Source: JAFAGX01 sp035623335 (lineage in GTDB: Bacteria > Acidobacteriota > Terriglobia > Terriglobales > Acidobacteriaceae). From it: 64,000 nt of DNA. Shown piece after piece: positions 26,886-36,782 of the stretch. A program made the position numbers and the translations under genes. A model generated the notes under the pieces. It saw only the letters and a list, made by a program, of their open reading frames with translations. It had not been told where the DNA came from and ran no database searches. Location: NCBI GenBank assembly GCA_035623335.1, contig DASPTQ010000283.1, positions 62,001 to 126,000 on the forward strand. Reading direction: 5' to 3'. Positions within the stretch are counted from its first letter, which is position 1. Every line of letters begins with the position of its first letter.

Positions 26886-28016
26886 TCATTGGTCGCTGTA
26901 GTATCCGTCCCGCGCCTGGACGGTCAGGTCTTTTCGTTTTACCTCGACCTGGATCTTGTGATAGCTGGAGGCGCTCGTGCCCGTCCTGTCGGGCGTATAC
27001 CCAAGGTTGTACTGATTGCGCAGCTCGCTGGCGATTTGGGAGTAGATCTGATCGATCGGTTGCTTTTTCGAAACCTCGAACATGCGCCCGCCGGTTTCTG
27101 AGGACATGCGTTCGAGGACTGGTTTCCCGTCGTGATGACCACCGTATGGGCCACCACGCCCGCCCCCAGGCCAACCCCCACCGGGAAGACCGATGCCGGA
27201 CCGGTTGAAACCGCCACTGTGTCCGTAAGCCTCGTCATCCTTAAAGAGGATCGAGTATACGACGGTGTTGGCGCGCTGGGCGGACTCGATAGCCGAGTCG
27301 AGACTCTCCTTGCTGCCGGTGTCGACACCGTCGGTGAGAAGGACGAGCGCCTTGCGGCCTTCCTGCTTCTGCATCAGCTCGTTCGAAGCGAGATAGACCG
27401 CGTCGTAGAGCATGGTGCCACCGCCGTGATGACCGCCGTGGCGGCCGGGGCCACCTGCGCCGCCAGGCCAGTTGCCACCGCCGCCACCGCCCCCTCCTCC
27501 GCGTGTGGGAGTGTATTGCGGAGTTTGGAGGAGTCCCAACGCCTGTTCCAACTTCTGGTGAGAAGAGGTTAGGTCCTGCAACAACTCGACCTCACGATCG
27601 AAATGAATGATGAAAGCCTGGTCGCGATCTTCGCGAACCATCTGATCCAGAAAGCTGTGGCTTGCACCGCGCTCCTGATCGAGGACACGACGTTGGCTCA
27701 GGCTGGTGTCAACGAGGAGGCCGAGAGTCAGGGGAAGATCAGTCTCACGGGTGAAGTAGTGGATCGATTGCGGGCGGCCATCTTCTGTGAGGATGAAGTC
27801 CTCTTTGTTGAGATCGCTGACCACTTTGCCGCTTTTATCGCGGACGGTGGCGAGCACATTGACGACTTTGACCTTGACCGCGATGGTGGTCATGGGGTCG
27901 GAGGGTTCAGCGGCAGGGACGGGCTTCTTGAGCGTTGGGGCATCTTGCGCGGCGGCGAAGCATACCAAGGCAAGAGCGATCAAGTAGAGTTGGGATTGGA
28001 CCTGGCGTATAGCCAC
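26886..28016 (-). CDS. Secreted VWA-domain protein of acidobacterial type
   Basis: 376 residues from the GTG at 28016, which places a signal peptide (IALALVCFAAAQD) at the N-terminus; the frame is open to 28067, so the start is not certain. An N-terminal strand domain (VNVLATVRDKSGKVVSDLNK) precedes a von Willebrand A domain with the MIDAS DxSxS motif (LLVDTSLSQ), later Thr, and ALVLLTDGVD. This layout is that of the VWFA-related domain family abundant in Acidobacteriota. Two low-complexity Gly/His-rich insertions (GGGGGGGGGNWPGGAGG, GGWPGGGRGGPYGGHH) interrupt the A domain. Function is unknown; surface or periplasmic adhesion/assembly is inferred. Confidence 0.83.
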   Translation of the reverse strand: MAIRQVQSQLYLIALALVCFAAAQDAPTLKKPVPAAEPSDPMTTIAVKVKVVNVLATVRDKSGKVVSDLNKEDFILTEDGRPQSIHYFTRETDLPLTLGLLVDTSLSQRRVLDQERGASHSFLDQMVREDRDQAFIIHFDREVELLQDLTSSHQKLEQALGLLQTPQYTPTRGGGGGGGGGNWPGGAGGPGRHGGHHGGGTMLYDAVYLASNELMQKQEGRKALVLLTDGVDTGSKESLDSAIESAQRANTVVYSILFKDDEAYGHSGGFNRSGIGLPGGGWPGGGRGGPYGGHHDGKPVLERMSSETGGRMFEVSKKQPIDQIYSQIASELRNQYNLGYTPDRTGTSASSYHKIQVEVKRKDLTVQARDGYYSDQ

Positions 28017-28373
28017 TGATTTGTTGGCGCCTGCGGCGGTGCGGTTCGCCGGGTGGCGACAACACACTCCGGGTGCTTACCCTGAAAATTTGAAAACGAA
28101 GGAATTCTTCCCACGATAGGAACACAACCACGGCAGATTAGTTGTCAGGCCTCACGTAAAGGTTTGTAAAGCCGCGTTCTCGATCTGTCTGGTCGTCTTC
28201 CTATGCGTCTCCGAAGTGCCGCGCTGGAAGTGGCAATTGAGCGAGCCCAGAAATAATGGTGCTCATCGGGAGGTTCCCACTCCAGGGGGGTGTGTGTATC
28301 TAGGGTCGATCTTCTGTGGCTGGTATAAGATGGTCGCGATGTCCTCTCCAGAAAGCGAATTCGACACTGCTGA

Positions 28374-28620
28374 GATCAGCTTCTTATCGACTCGATCCCA
28401 GCGTTGATCCACAGCTCTTTACCCGACGGGTACCTTGATTACTTCAATCAACGCTGGCTGGAATATGTTGGCGTCCCTATGGATCACCTCGAGGGGTGGA
28501 AATGGACGGCCTCAATTCATCCCGACGACGTCGCGGGGATTGTTGACAAATGGCGTGCCTGCCTGGCGAGCGGTGAAATCTTCGAGCCCGCGTACGACGG
28601 GCGGATGGGGAATACCGCTG
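28374..28620 (+). pseudogene. PAS-domain remnant of a sensor kinase
   Basis: After an in-frame stop at 28371-28373 the frame reads DQLLIDSIPALIHSSLPDGY, then LDYFNQRWLEYVGVPMDHLE and IHPDDVAGIVDKWRACLASG. This is a clear PAS_3-type fold segment as found in acidobacterial histidine kinases. Homology is lost near 28600 and neither the rest of the PAS domain nor a kinase follows. The 3' end of the penicillin acylase gene on the other strand begins at once, so this is a truncated relic. The 28017-28373 stretch before it shows nothing else. Confidence 0.6.
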
Positions 28621-28627
28621 GATGGGA

Positions 28628-30979
28628 TCACTGCGGCGCGAGCACCAACCGATCTTCCGCATTCGCCTCCACCGCCTTACGCGAATAGACCAGCGGAAAA
28701 TACTCGCCTTTGTCCCACAGCGGAAGCAAATCAGAGTAATGCTGTGATCCGGGCTGTCCGCTTTGTCCTGGAGTATTCACCGCCAACGAACGGTCCCAAT
28801 CGGCCGTGTCCAGGATTTCTCGATAGCTCGCCCCATCCTCCTGCTCGAACTTCTCGCCCGCCGATGTGGCATTCACGGTGTAGCCGTCGCCCGGACGTGA
28901 CAGCGGCCCCAAGTCCAGCAAGATCGCGGCCCCAGACAAACGGTCTAGCGGGTGCCGGAAGCGAATCGTATGCAGCCTACCCCATGACCACCTCTGGGGA
29001 TCGGGACCTACCAACTGCTCCGTCTGTTTCCATGCAGAATCGAGCGTTTGCTGCAATACCTGGTTTCTGCCCGCGACCGCATCGGCCCCGAAAACCTGGG
29101 GCGACGCCTCCGAGAGCTCCGGGAGTACGTCCTGTAAGGACCAATCGTCCTCAACCGCTGCAATCCCTTCTTTCCCGGAGACGACCTTGCGCAGCTCCTT
29201 CAGCCATACCTCATAAAGCGCGGCAGGTCCGGATTCCCTGCTCAGCGTTGCATCCCATGCGAGTATCATTTGCGTCGCAGCGGTTGGGTTCGGCGACGCC
29301 TCTTTTAACAGGTTCACGAGCTCACGCGCCGGCAATGACACAACATCAGTCTGGAGCTTCTCTACATCGCCCACAGTTATCTTCCTCGGACTGTCACGAA
29401 TACTAGAGAGCACCTCCTCGATACGATGCACCCTATAGGGAGGAACCCATTCGAAGCCCACGTTATACGGATACTTCTCAGGGATCATCTTCTGATTCGC
29501 TGTTACGACAAACCCGGCCGGCGGATTGAAACTATGGGGAAGTTCCGAGTTCGGCACAAATCCTGACCACTCATAGTCCGCCGCGCCCGGGACCGGTAGC
29601 AGTCCGGTCCAAGTCTTTCGCAGCGGCGCCAACCCCGTGGAGTGCTCCCCGATGTTGCCCTCGATATCCGCATACACCATGTTCTCCGATGGCACCTTCC
29701 AGCGCTTCATGGCTTCCTCGAATTCGTTCCAGTTCGTCGCCCTGCCGACGGCAATGGATCCTAGGTAGCCCGCTGTGCCGGGCTCGGCTCCAACCCACCT
29801 CAGTGCCAGCGCCCGCTTTCCATCCTCCCAAAGGACCGGGCCATGGCGGGTAAATTTCAAGTCGACGTCGACCGGCGGCCTCCCTTTGACTGCGATGCTT
29901 TCGAGCGTAACCTGCATGTGCGCCCATCCACTCGCCGCCTTGTACTGGAGCGGATCTCGCGCATTCAGATCCTCGAGATACAGATCCTGCTGATCGAGGC
30001 CGAAAATCGTGAATCCCCACGCAATCTGCTGGTTGTGGCCCACAGCAATTCCTGGCAAGCCCGGCTCGCCCGCGCCGATCACATCCCAACCTGGTGCTAC
30101 TAGATGGACGATGTAGCGCAGCGAGGGCAACGCCATCACCCGATGAGGATCATTGGCCAAAATCGGCTTGCCCGTGGAGGTGAGTTTTCCCGAGATCGTC
30201 CAGTTATTGCTACCTTGCGCGGCGTCCGGTGGAAACTCGATCCTCACATCACTTCCGACGAGGTGCTTGAGAAGTGACGGATTAAGTCCGCCGAAGTCCA
30301 CGCCGGGTGCGGGATCGAGCTCGACCTTCGGATCAAGGCTTAGAACGGTGCTGGCCTTCTGCACGCCTAACTTCGTAACCAGCTCGGCATGGCGAAGCTC
30401 GCTGAACGCATTTCCAGTCATCGAAAATGCCGCCATTCGATTGAGACAATCCTCCGGCTTCCAGGGCTCCGGCTCAAAGCCGGCCAACTGAAACTCGATC
30501 GGCAAGCCGGGGCCGCCTTTCGCGGTCAACGAGCGTATCTCGGCGTTGATCCCGTCGGTAAAAGCTCGCAGGATTGCCTCAGTATCCGGAGAGTAGCTCT
30601 CATACTCGGCCTTCATGTCGCCCCGATAACGAAGTAGCCTTGCCTTGACGTCGCGCTGCACCGCCGATGGTCCGAGCACCTCGGCCAGACGGCCCTGTCC
30701 AGCGCGCTTCCACATCTCCATCTGGAAGAGCCGGTCTTGTGCCACGACAAAGCCCTGCGCAAAGAAGAGATCGTGCTGGTTCTTCGCGTAAATGTGGGCA
30801 ACGCCCCAGTGATCTCGCAGGACATTGACTGGCTCCTTCAACCCAGGCACGACGAGATTGCCGTCCATCGGCGAGAGCACGTCGCGCGCCCTGGCCGCGA
30901 GTGAGTTGGCCACCTGTTGCGCCGGGGACACGGCTACAACTAAGAAACCGAGCAGGAAAACACCGATTCGTCTAAGCAT
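28628..30979 (-). CDS. Penicillin acylase-family (Ntn) amidohydrolase
   Basis: 783 residues from the ATG at 30979, which begins a signal peptide (MLRRIGVFLLGFLVVAVSPA). The A-chain start WGVAHIYAKNQHDLFFAQGF and QDRLFQMEMWKRAGQGRLAE are diagnostic. The autocatalytic cleavage site and nucleophile are in AAQGSNNWTISG (Ser at about 257), with the LANDPHRVMALPS and VTANQKMIP motifs after it. The enzyme is processed and exported to the periplasm. The family includes beta-lactam acylases and acyl-homoserine-lactone acylases (quorum quenching); the substrate cannot be chosen from sequence alone. Monocistronic. Confidence 0.9.
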   Translation of the reverse strand: MLRRIGVFLLGFLVVAVSPAQQVANSLAARARDVLSPMDGNLVVPGLKEPVNVLRDHWGVAHIYAKNQHDLFFAQGFVVAQDRLFQMEMWKRAGQGRLAEVLGPSAVQRDVKARLLRYRGDMKAEYESYSPDTEAILRAFTDGINAEIRSLTAKGGPGLPIEFQLAGFEPEPWKPEDCLNRMAAFSMTGNAFSELRHAELVTKLGVQKASTVLSLDPKVELDPAPGVDFGGLNPSLLKHLVGSDVRIEFPPDAAQGSNNWTISGKLTSTGKPILANDPHRVMALPSLRYIVHLVAPGWDVIGAGEPGLPGIAVGHNQQIAWGFTIFGLDQQDLYLEDLNARDPLQYKAASGWAHMQVTLESIAVKGRPPVDVDLKFTRHGPVLWEDGKRALALRWVGAEPGTAGYLGSIAVGRATNWNEFEEAMKRWKVPSENMVYADIEGNIGEHSTGLAPLRKTWTGLLPVPGAADYEWSGFVPNSELPHSFNPPAGFVVTANQKMIPEKYPYNVGFEWVPPYRVHRIEEVLSSIRDSPRKITVGDVEKLQTDVVSLPARELVNLLKEASPNPTAATQMILAWDATLSRESGPAALYEVWLKELRKVVSGKEGIAAVEDDWSLQDVLPELSEASPQVFGADAVAGRNQVLQQTLDSAWKQTEQLVGPDPQRWSWGRLHTIRFRHPLDRLSGAAILLDLGPLSRPGDGYTVNATSAGEKFEQEDGASYREILDTADWDRSLAVNTPGQSGQPGSQHYSDLLPLWDKGEYFPLVYSRKAVEANAEDRLVLAPQ

Positions 30980-31130
30980 AAGCACCGCATTGTAGTGCAG
31001 TGCCGGAACCTTGCACACCCACCCGAACTAAACTCGCTAACCAACCGCAATCAGCTCCAGCATAGATTCCTTGTTGAGAGACCTGAAGAGCACCCACCAC
31101 GGCTCACTCCGGTGTTAGCCTTATGGCTCC

Positions 31131-31873
31131 ATGGACCACCACACACTCGCGGCTATCAGCATTACTGGCTCATGCCTCGATGTGTTGGGTAGTGTCTACC
31201 TTGCCTACGACTTGCTGGGTGGACAGCATGGCCCCCTGCGCCTGATTACCCGCGGGGTCGCGTACTCGGTTGTCTTTGGCATCGGGTACGGCTTCGGCTT
31301 AGGTCTATGGTTCGGAGTTGCCTCGGGATTTACGACCGGCATCACCCTGGCCATCGAATTCAATCGGGCAGCGCGTGGGCTCGATCATTATTCGCTGCCC
31401 TGGGAAGGGTTGTTTTCGGCGATCCGCGGATTCGGTTTAGTGCAGGACTGTACAGGATGGTGGGGATTCGATTCGCCATCGCATTTGGCCTTCTCATTAC
31501 GATTGGCCAAACCTTTGCTTACTCTCGCGGAATGCGGCCTGCCATCGATTATGTAGCGGCTCGCCGTCCCTGGATTACCCGTCGCCAGTTCTGGGGAACG
31601 GTGGTCCGCTCGCTCGGATACATCGCCAGCGCCCTCATCTGCAGCACTTTCATTCATCACGTGGATCATGCATGGGGGTTTGCGATTCGCCTAGGCCTGG
31701 TCACCGGAATCGTGACAGGAGTAGGGGTGACCGTTAACCCCTACATCGAATACTATGCCAACAATCTTCCCGAACGACGCCTCGGCGTGTTCGGGATTGG
31801 CCTCATCCTGTGCGGTTTTGCACTGCAATCCCTTCAGTATTGGCTGGCGCTGTTTGATGTCCACCTGGCCTAG
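31131..31873 (+). pseudogene. Multi-spanning membrane protein split by a frameshift
   Basis: Two overlapping frames encode one hydrophobic protein. 31131 to about 31440 gives MDHHTLAAISITGSCLDVLG ... RGVAYSVVFGIGYGFGLGLW, and about 31440-31873, in the +2 frame, gives YRMVGIRFAIAFGLLITIGQ ... RLGLVTGIVTGVGVTV. A single indel between roughly 31430 and 31460 joins them into one protein of about 245 residues with six or so membrane segments. No known family is recognised. It may be a real decayed gene or a sequencing error in a gene that is intact. Confidence 0.6.
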
Positions 31874-32050
31874 AAAAGCCTAAGATCTCTCCATCGGGAT
31901 GGGTGGACTTCCAGGAATCCGTACCCGCCCGATACCGCGATGGGCGAGCCAAACGCAACGAGGCGGGCGCTGACGAGCATTGGCAATTTGTGCCCCATCA
32001 GCGTAGCATCGGACAATCATCCGACGGTCTCTGCCGTCAGGAGCGCCGCT

Positions 32051-32566
32051 ATGGTCCTAGGTATGAGTTTGCAAACTTTCACTCTGATTCACGTGCTGAT
32101 CAGTGTCGCCGGAATTGCCTCAGGGCTTGTTGTGCTATATGGCTTTCTCACCAATCAACGCCTCGACAGGTGGACGGCGGTATTTGTAACGACGACGGTA
32201 TTGACCAGCTTGACGGGTTTTCTGTTTCCGTTTATGGGAGTAACCCCCGCCATCAAACTCGGAATCATCTCCCTGGTGGTGCTGGCGATTGCGATTGCGG
32301 CACGTTACCCCTTGCACCTCGTATGGCGGAAAACCTACGTGATTGCGGCGTGCACGGCCTTGTACTTCAACGTGTTCGTTCTGGTAGTGCAATCGTTTGA
32401 AAAAGTGCCTGGGTTGAGAGCGATTGCGCCAACACAAAAGGAACCACCATTCGCGATTACCCAACTCGCGGTATTGGTGCTTTTCGTGGTCCTGACAACG
32501 TTGGCGGTAAGGAAATTCCAGATGGAGCCGATGACGACGGCTAGGTCGGGTGTCAAGGCGGCCTAA
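32051..32566 (+). CDS. Small four-helix membrane protein
   Basis: 171 residues from the ATG at 32051, preceded by CAGGAGC; the frame is open further upstream to 31940, but that part has no membrane character. Four hydrophobic segments are visible (LIHVLISVAGIASGLVVLYG, FVTTTVLTSLTGFLFPF, AIKLGIISLVVLAIAIA, ALYFNVFVLVVQSF), and a fifth (AVLVLFVVLTTLAV) follows. It resembles small uncharacterised inner-membrane proteins seen in soil bacteria. No function can be given. Confidence 0.7.
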   Translation: MVLGMSLQTFTLIHVLISVAGIASGLVVLYGFLTNQRLDRWTAVFVTTTVLTSLTGFLFPFMGVTPAIKLGIISLVVLAIAIAARYPLHLVWRKTYVIAACTALYFNVFVLVVQSFEKVPGLRAIAPTQKEPPFAITQLAVLVLFVVLTTLAVRKFQMEPMTTARSGVKAA

Positions 32567-32673
32567 AGGTTCCGGCAGTTCGACGAGCCTTGGTATGGGA
32601 CACCATCCAGAGAGGTTAGGTGCACTCTTCCCGTCTGTTTGGTTAGAATGTCGTCCGTACGAAAGGAAACACT

Positions 32674-33180
32674 ATGGCAAAAAAGAAAATTGATCCACTG
32701 AATAAGAAACAGTACGGCGCCGTGTCCGCCATGCTCACGGTCTCTGATATTCCTGCTGCCGTGAACTTTTACCAAAAAGCCTTGGGGTTCTCGAAACGGG
32801 GCATCATGAACGGTCCGGATGGGAAACCCATCCATGCCGAGCTCACGCTGCGCGGGACAACGCTCATGCTCGGACCTGAGATTGCGGCGATGGGAAAGCG
32901 CACGGCGAAAAACGTCGGTGCTTCACCAGCAGGACTCTACCTTTACGTAGAGAATGTCGATAAGGTTGTCGAAAAAGCGACCAAACTCGGTGCCACCAAC
33001 CAAGGCGCGGTAATGGATATGTTTTGGGGCGATCGCTGCGGCAACATCGTCGATCCGGATGGCTATAGCTGGACCATCGGCACTCACAAGGCTGAGCCAA
33101 CCGCAAAAGAGATGAAGCAACAGATGCTCGAGATGATGAAGCAACAACCACAGCCATCAGAGACGATGGCGGCTGACTGA
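32674..33180 (+). CDS. VOC/glyoxalase-superfamily protein (PhnB-like)
   Basis: 168 residues from an ATG preceded by AAAGGAA. The paired beta-alpha-beta-beta-beta modules of the vicinal oxygen chelate fold are visible: VSAMLTVSDIPAAVNFYQKA, GLYLYVENVDKVVEKATKLG and DRCGNIVDPDGYSWTIGTHK. The last is the metal-site strand typical of PhnB/YcdC-like members. The C-terminus is a Met/Gln/Lys-rich helix. Metal-dependent lyase, isomerase or resistance functions occur in this superfamily; none can be selected. It converges with dinB, 8 bp away. Confidence 0.85.
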   Translation: MAKKKIDPLNKKQYGAVSAMLTVSDIPAAVNFYQKALGFSKRGIMNGPDGKPIHAELTLRGTTLMLGPEIAAMGKRTAKNVGASPAGLYLYVENVDKVVEKATKLGATNQGAVMDMFWGDRCGNIVDPDGYSWTIGTHKAEPTAKEMKQQMLEMMKQQPQPSETMAAD

Positions 33181-33187
33181 TCCATCT

Positions 33188-34249
33188 TCACTCGAAAAGC
33201 ACCGGCTGTCCCGCGGTCTGTTCTGCGTCGCGAAAATTGCTGAAACCAACCCCCACTAGCCGATACCGTTGGCGTGGATCGAGGTGTACTTTGTCTCGCA
33301 GCTTCAGGGCGAGATCCGTCAATTCTTCGCAGGACGAAGGTGGACGGTCTGGCGTATGGCTGCGAGTCAGGGTCTTGAACTCGCTTGTCTTCAGTTTGAG
33401 AACAACCGTGCGGGCGATCCTCGACTCTTTGCGCGAGGCCGACCAAAGCTTCTCTGCCAGACGCCGGATGGCGGGCTCGGTTTCTGCAAGCGGTACGTCA
33501 TGCTCGAATGTGTCTTCGACCGAGATCGACTGCGTGGGCCGATCGGCAACCACCGGACTGTCGTCAATACCGCGGGCGAGCTCGTGCAGGCGCACGCCGT
33601 AGCGTCCAAAGTGGTCTTCCAGCAGGCCTACATCTAAACCTCGCAACTCGCCCACCGTCTGTATCCCAAGTTTCCTCAGCTTCTTTTCGGTGACTTTTCC
33701 GACTCCGGGCAGACGCGCAACAGGCAGGGGCAGCAGAAATGCGTCTATTTCTTCTGGCGGGATCACGAAGAGTCCATCAGGCTTCCGCCAGTCCGAGGCA
33801 AGCTTTGCCAAAAACTTGTTGGGTGCTACGCCCGCAGAGGCGGTGAGGTTCAATTCCTGGCGAATCTGCGCCCGGATCGTGCGCGCCACCAGCATCGCCG
33901 TGGGCAAGCCGGTTTTATTCTCGGTCACATCCAGGTATGCTTCGTCGAGCGACAGGGGCTCGATCAGGTCGGTGTGACGCTTAAAGATCTCCCGCACGCA
34001 GCGAGAGACCGCCCGATAACGGGTGAAATCCGGAGCAACGAAGATGGCAGTCGGACATAGCCGTGCCGCCCGGAGGGCGGGCATCGCCGAGTGTACCCCG
34101 GAGGCCCGCGCCTCATACGAGGCCGCGCAGACGACCGAGCGATTGCCTTTCCAGGCAACGATCACTGGCTTACCGCGCAATTTCGGATCATCGCGCTGCT
34201 CGATGGAAGCATAGAAGGCATCCATGTCGACGTGGATGATTTTGCGCAT
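33188..34249 (-). CDS. dinB: DNA polymerase IV
   Basis: 353-residue Y-family translesion polymerase. The catalytic palm motifs are intact: IIHVDMDAFYASIEQRDDP (first Asp) and EPLSLDEAYLDVTENKTG (Asp-Glu). The helix-hairpin-helix thumb RLPGVGKVTEKKLRKLGIQT and the little-finger region TRSHTPDRPPSSCEEL follow. The C-terminus (RLVGVGFSNF...) lacks an obvious beta-clamp-binding QLxLF sequence, although the last residues AGQPVLFE could serve. No LexA box was recognised upstream. Confidence 0.95.
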   Translation of the reverse strand: MRKIIHVDMDAFYASIEQRDDPKLRGKPVIVAWKGNRSVVCAASYEARASGVHSAMPALRAARLCPTAIFVAPDFTRYRAVSRCVREIFKRHTDLIEPLSLDEAYLDVTENKTGLPTAMLVARTIRAQIRQELNLTASAGVAPNKFLAKLASDWRKPDGLFVIPPEEIDAFLLPLPVARLPGVGKVTEKKLRKLGIQTVGELRGLDVGLLEDHFGRYGVRLHELARGIDDSPVVADRPTQSISVEDTFEHDVPLAETEPAIRRLAEKLWSASRKESRIARTVVLKLKTSEFKTLTRSHTPDRPPSSCEELTDLALKLRDKVHLDPRQRYRLVGVGFSNFRDAEQTAGQPVLFE

Positions 34250-34516
34250 GGTCGTCCGGCATCCCTATTATTCCTGACCCAGACTGGTGAGCGCCGCGAA
34301 CCCTATCAAGCCCGAGCCGAGAGAAGCCTCACTAGCACCCTGGTCCAACCCACCAGCATTGGGTACAATCCTAACTCGCCACGCACCAAGGCAGCCGAAG
34401 CTGATAGGCTGATTTGGTGAGAGGCCAGCACACCTTGAGGTAGCGGACCCAGAAACCCGTCGAATCATGCACTTGTCGTTGCGTCTGGCTTTTTGAGTTC
34501 TGTTACCTGGGAGAGC

Positions 34517-36640
34517 ATGAAGCGAAGCCCCACTAGCGTCCGTTCTCGCTCGTTCCTAGCGCTGTCGCTGCTGGCGATAATTATGGTCGCACGGGTTCTG
34601 GCCCATAACGTAGAAGCGCGTTACCTTGAGCCCATGCCCTGGAAGAAACCGCATTTCGCGAGGGTTCTCGCGCTCGGCTATGCGGAACTGGGCCTTGATC
34701 TTGACCGAAGCCACGCTGAGATGAAGACGATTGCGGGCAATTCCTGCATCGTCGGCAATATGGTCGCATTCGAGGTGGAGCACCAGTATGCCTTTGACAT
34801 CGATGAGCCAGTGGACCTCACCTTAACCTACGCCCCCGAGTTCACGACTGCGCCGATTGTGGTGCTATGGAATAAGAACGCAGGCACCGGTCGGGGAGAT
34901 GTGATCATTGACCCTGAGCCCGGTGAGACCCTACGCCGAGTCACGGTCACTCTCGACCGCGCCCGCCTTGCAAATTTTGGAACTCAGGGGGTCGATATCG
35001 CGGTTGGCAGCACCGAGGACGAGCCCGGGAGCGGAATCCCGAAAGGTAAAGTCGCGCTCTGCGATATCGAAATTTCGCGCAGTGGAAAGACACAATCTCC
35101 CAGCGCATTCGGCAGTGTCCACCTTGAGATAAGGGATGCAATAACGGAGGCTCTAGTGCCGGCACGAGTTGGCCTCTACGATGCTACAGGCCGAGCTCCG
35201 CTCCCCTCCGACCAGGCGCTTTTGGTCGAGAGGTTCGCTGACAAAGTTCGTCTGCTATCCGTCGATCCGCGTGCATTTTGGCCTTCCGACAACCGCGTCG
35301 CCTTCTACGTCAAGGGAAGCTACGAGGGCAAATTGCCCGTGGGAACCTATGAGCTGATCGTCACGCGCGGACCGGAATATCGTCTGCATCACAGTCGCTT
35401 CGAAGTTCGCGCAGGACAGACAACCCAAGTCTCTGTGGCCATGGAACGCTACGCGAACCTGCCCGACCGTGGCTGGTTCTCGGGTGACGATCACATTCAC
35501 CTCGCTCGGGACGAGAGCCGTGACGCGAGCGTCTGGTCGCAGGTAGCGGCAGAAGACGTGCACGTGGGCAACCTCCTGCAAATGGGGAACATTGCTGGAA
35601 CGTATTTCGAGCAGCCGGCCTGGGGTAAAGCGGGCCGGTTCGAGCACGATAGCTATCTCATCGTCTCCGGCCAGGAGGACCCGCGGACTGGGCAGCTCGG
35701 TCATACGATTCACCACAACCTCCAAAGCCCAATCCATCTGAGTCAGGATACCTACTTTCTGTACCATCGAGTGTTCGAGGAATCGCACCGGCAGGGTGGA
35801 ATTTCCGGCTACGCTCATCTTAATGCTGGCTGGTTCAATGTGCGGCGCGGCGTCGCGCTGGATGTTCCTTATGGCGACGTGGATTTTCTCGAGGTCTTTC
35901 AGGCCGGCAAGCTTCTGACCGACATCTGGTACGACTTTCTGAATCTGGGCTACAAGCTGACGCCCTCGGCCGGTTCGGATTTTCCCTATACGGATTTGCC
36001 TGGGGTTGTGCGCGACTACGTGAAGGTAGACGGATCGTATGACCCGGATGCCTGGTACGCGTCCTTCCGTGCGGGTCACGTCTACGTCACCAACGGCCCT
36101 TTTCTCGAATTCACCGTCAACGGTCACCCGATGGGAGATGAGATACATGTGCCTCGCGGGTCGCGACTCAACGTCGTCGCCCAAGCACAACTCAACCCCG
36201 ACGTGGACAAGCTCGATCGCTTGGAACTGGTGGCTCTGGGCGACGTTGTCGCGACCGAATCCGCGGCCGGGCAAGATCGGGTGCAACTCGACAGGCAGCT
36301 TACCGCCGATCACAGCCTGTGGATCGCGGTTCGCGCGTACGGGAGTCGCCAAGAGGAGTGGAACATTACCGCTGCGCACAGCGCTCCGGTTTACGTCGTC
36401 GTAGACGAGCAACCCACCTGGAAACGAGAGGCTGTGCCGCAGCTCGTGGAGAGAGAGCGCAATGTGCTTAAGGAAATCCTCACGGCACCGCTGGTTCCGG
36501 CGGAGGATCTGGAGGCGTTCGAGACGGGAAAATTACTGCTTGAGCAATGGCCAAAGCAACTTCAGCTTTTAAAGCCACGCGTGCAGCATGCCGACGAAAT
36601 GTATCAGCAACTTCTAGAGCGGGTGCAGAAGGCTCGCTAG
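34517..36640 (+). CDS. CehA/McbA-family (PHP-like) metallohydrolase
   Basis: 707 residues from the ATG at 34517 (GGGAGAG upstream), beginning with a signal-like stretch (FLALSLLAIIMVARVLAHN). The first 300 residues are beta-rich accessory domains. The metal site starts at NLPDRGWFSGDDHIHLARDE (HxH-type PHP motif), with later histidines in GHTIHHNLQSPIHL and ISGYAHLNAGWF. The SAGSDFPYTDLPGVVRDYVK and FRAGHVYVTNGPFLEF segments are typical of CehA-like secreted hydrolases. Named relatives hydrolyse carbamates, but most members are uncharacterised. It precedes two further exported hydrolases on the same strand. Confidence 0.8.
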   Translation: MKRSPTSVRSRSFLALSLLAIIMVARVLAHNVEARYLEPMPWKKPHFARVLALGYAELGLDLDRSHAEMKTIAGNSCIVGNMVAFEVEHQYAFDIDEPVDLTLTYAPEFTTAPIVVLWNKNAGTGRGDVIIDPEPGETLRRVTVTLDRARLANFGTQGVDIAVGSTEDEPGSGIPKGKVALCDIEISRSGKTQSPSAFGSVHLEIRDAITEALVPARVGLYDATGRAPLPSDQALLVERFADKVRLLSVDPRAFWPSDNRVAFYVKGSYEGKLPVGTYELIVTRGPEYRLHHSRFEVRAGQTTQVSVAMERYANLPDRGWFSGDDHIHLARDESRDASVWSQVAAEDVHVGNLLQMGNIAGTYFEQPAWGKAGRFEHDSYLIVSGQEDPRTGQLGHTIHHNLQSPIHLSQDTYFLYHRVFEESHRQGGISGYAHLNAGWFNVRRGVALDVPYGDVDFLEVFQAGKLLTDIWYDFLNLGYKLTPSAGSDFPYTDLPGVVRDYVKVDGSYDPDAWYASFRAGHVYVTNGPFLEFTVNGHPMGDEIHVPRGSRLNVVAQAQLNPDVDKLDRLELVALGDVVATESAAGQDRVQLDRQLTADHSLWIAVRAYGSRQEEWNITAAHSAPVYVVVDEQPTWKREAVPQLVERERNVLKEILTAPLVPAEDLEAFETGKLLLEQWPKQLQLLKPRVQHADEMYQQLLERVQKAR

Positions 36641-36782
36641 CCTCGGCCAGAAGGGTTGCCGAATTTTGACGAAAACTGGCAAACGTGATCTTTTTCTACC
36701 GACACCTTTTCAAGCAACAGACTTGGAATTTCCTCACACGCAGGTTTTCGAGCGTGGGTTGGTCGCTTATCCCGACTGAACT

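Noticed and set aside
35255..36412. 385-codon open frame antisense to the CehA-like gene
   Set aside because: Shadow frame with no recognisable protein features.
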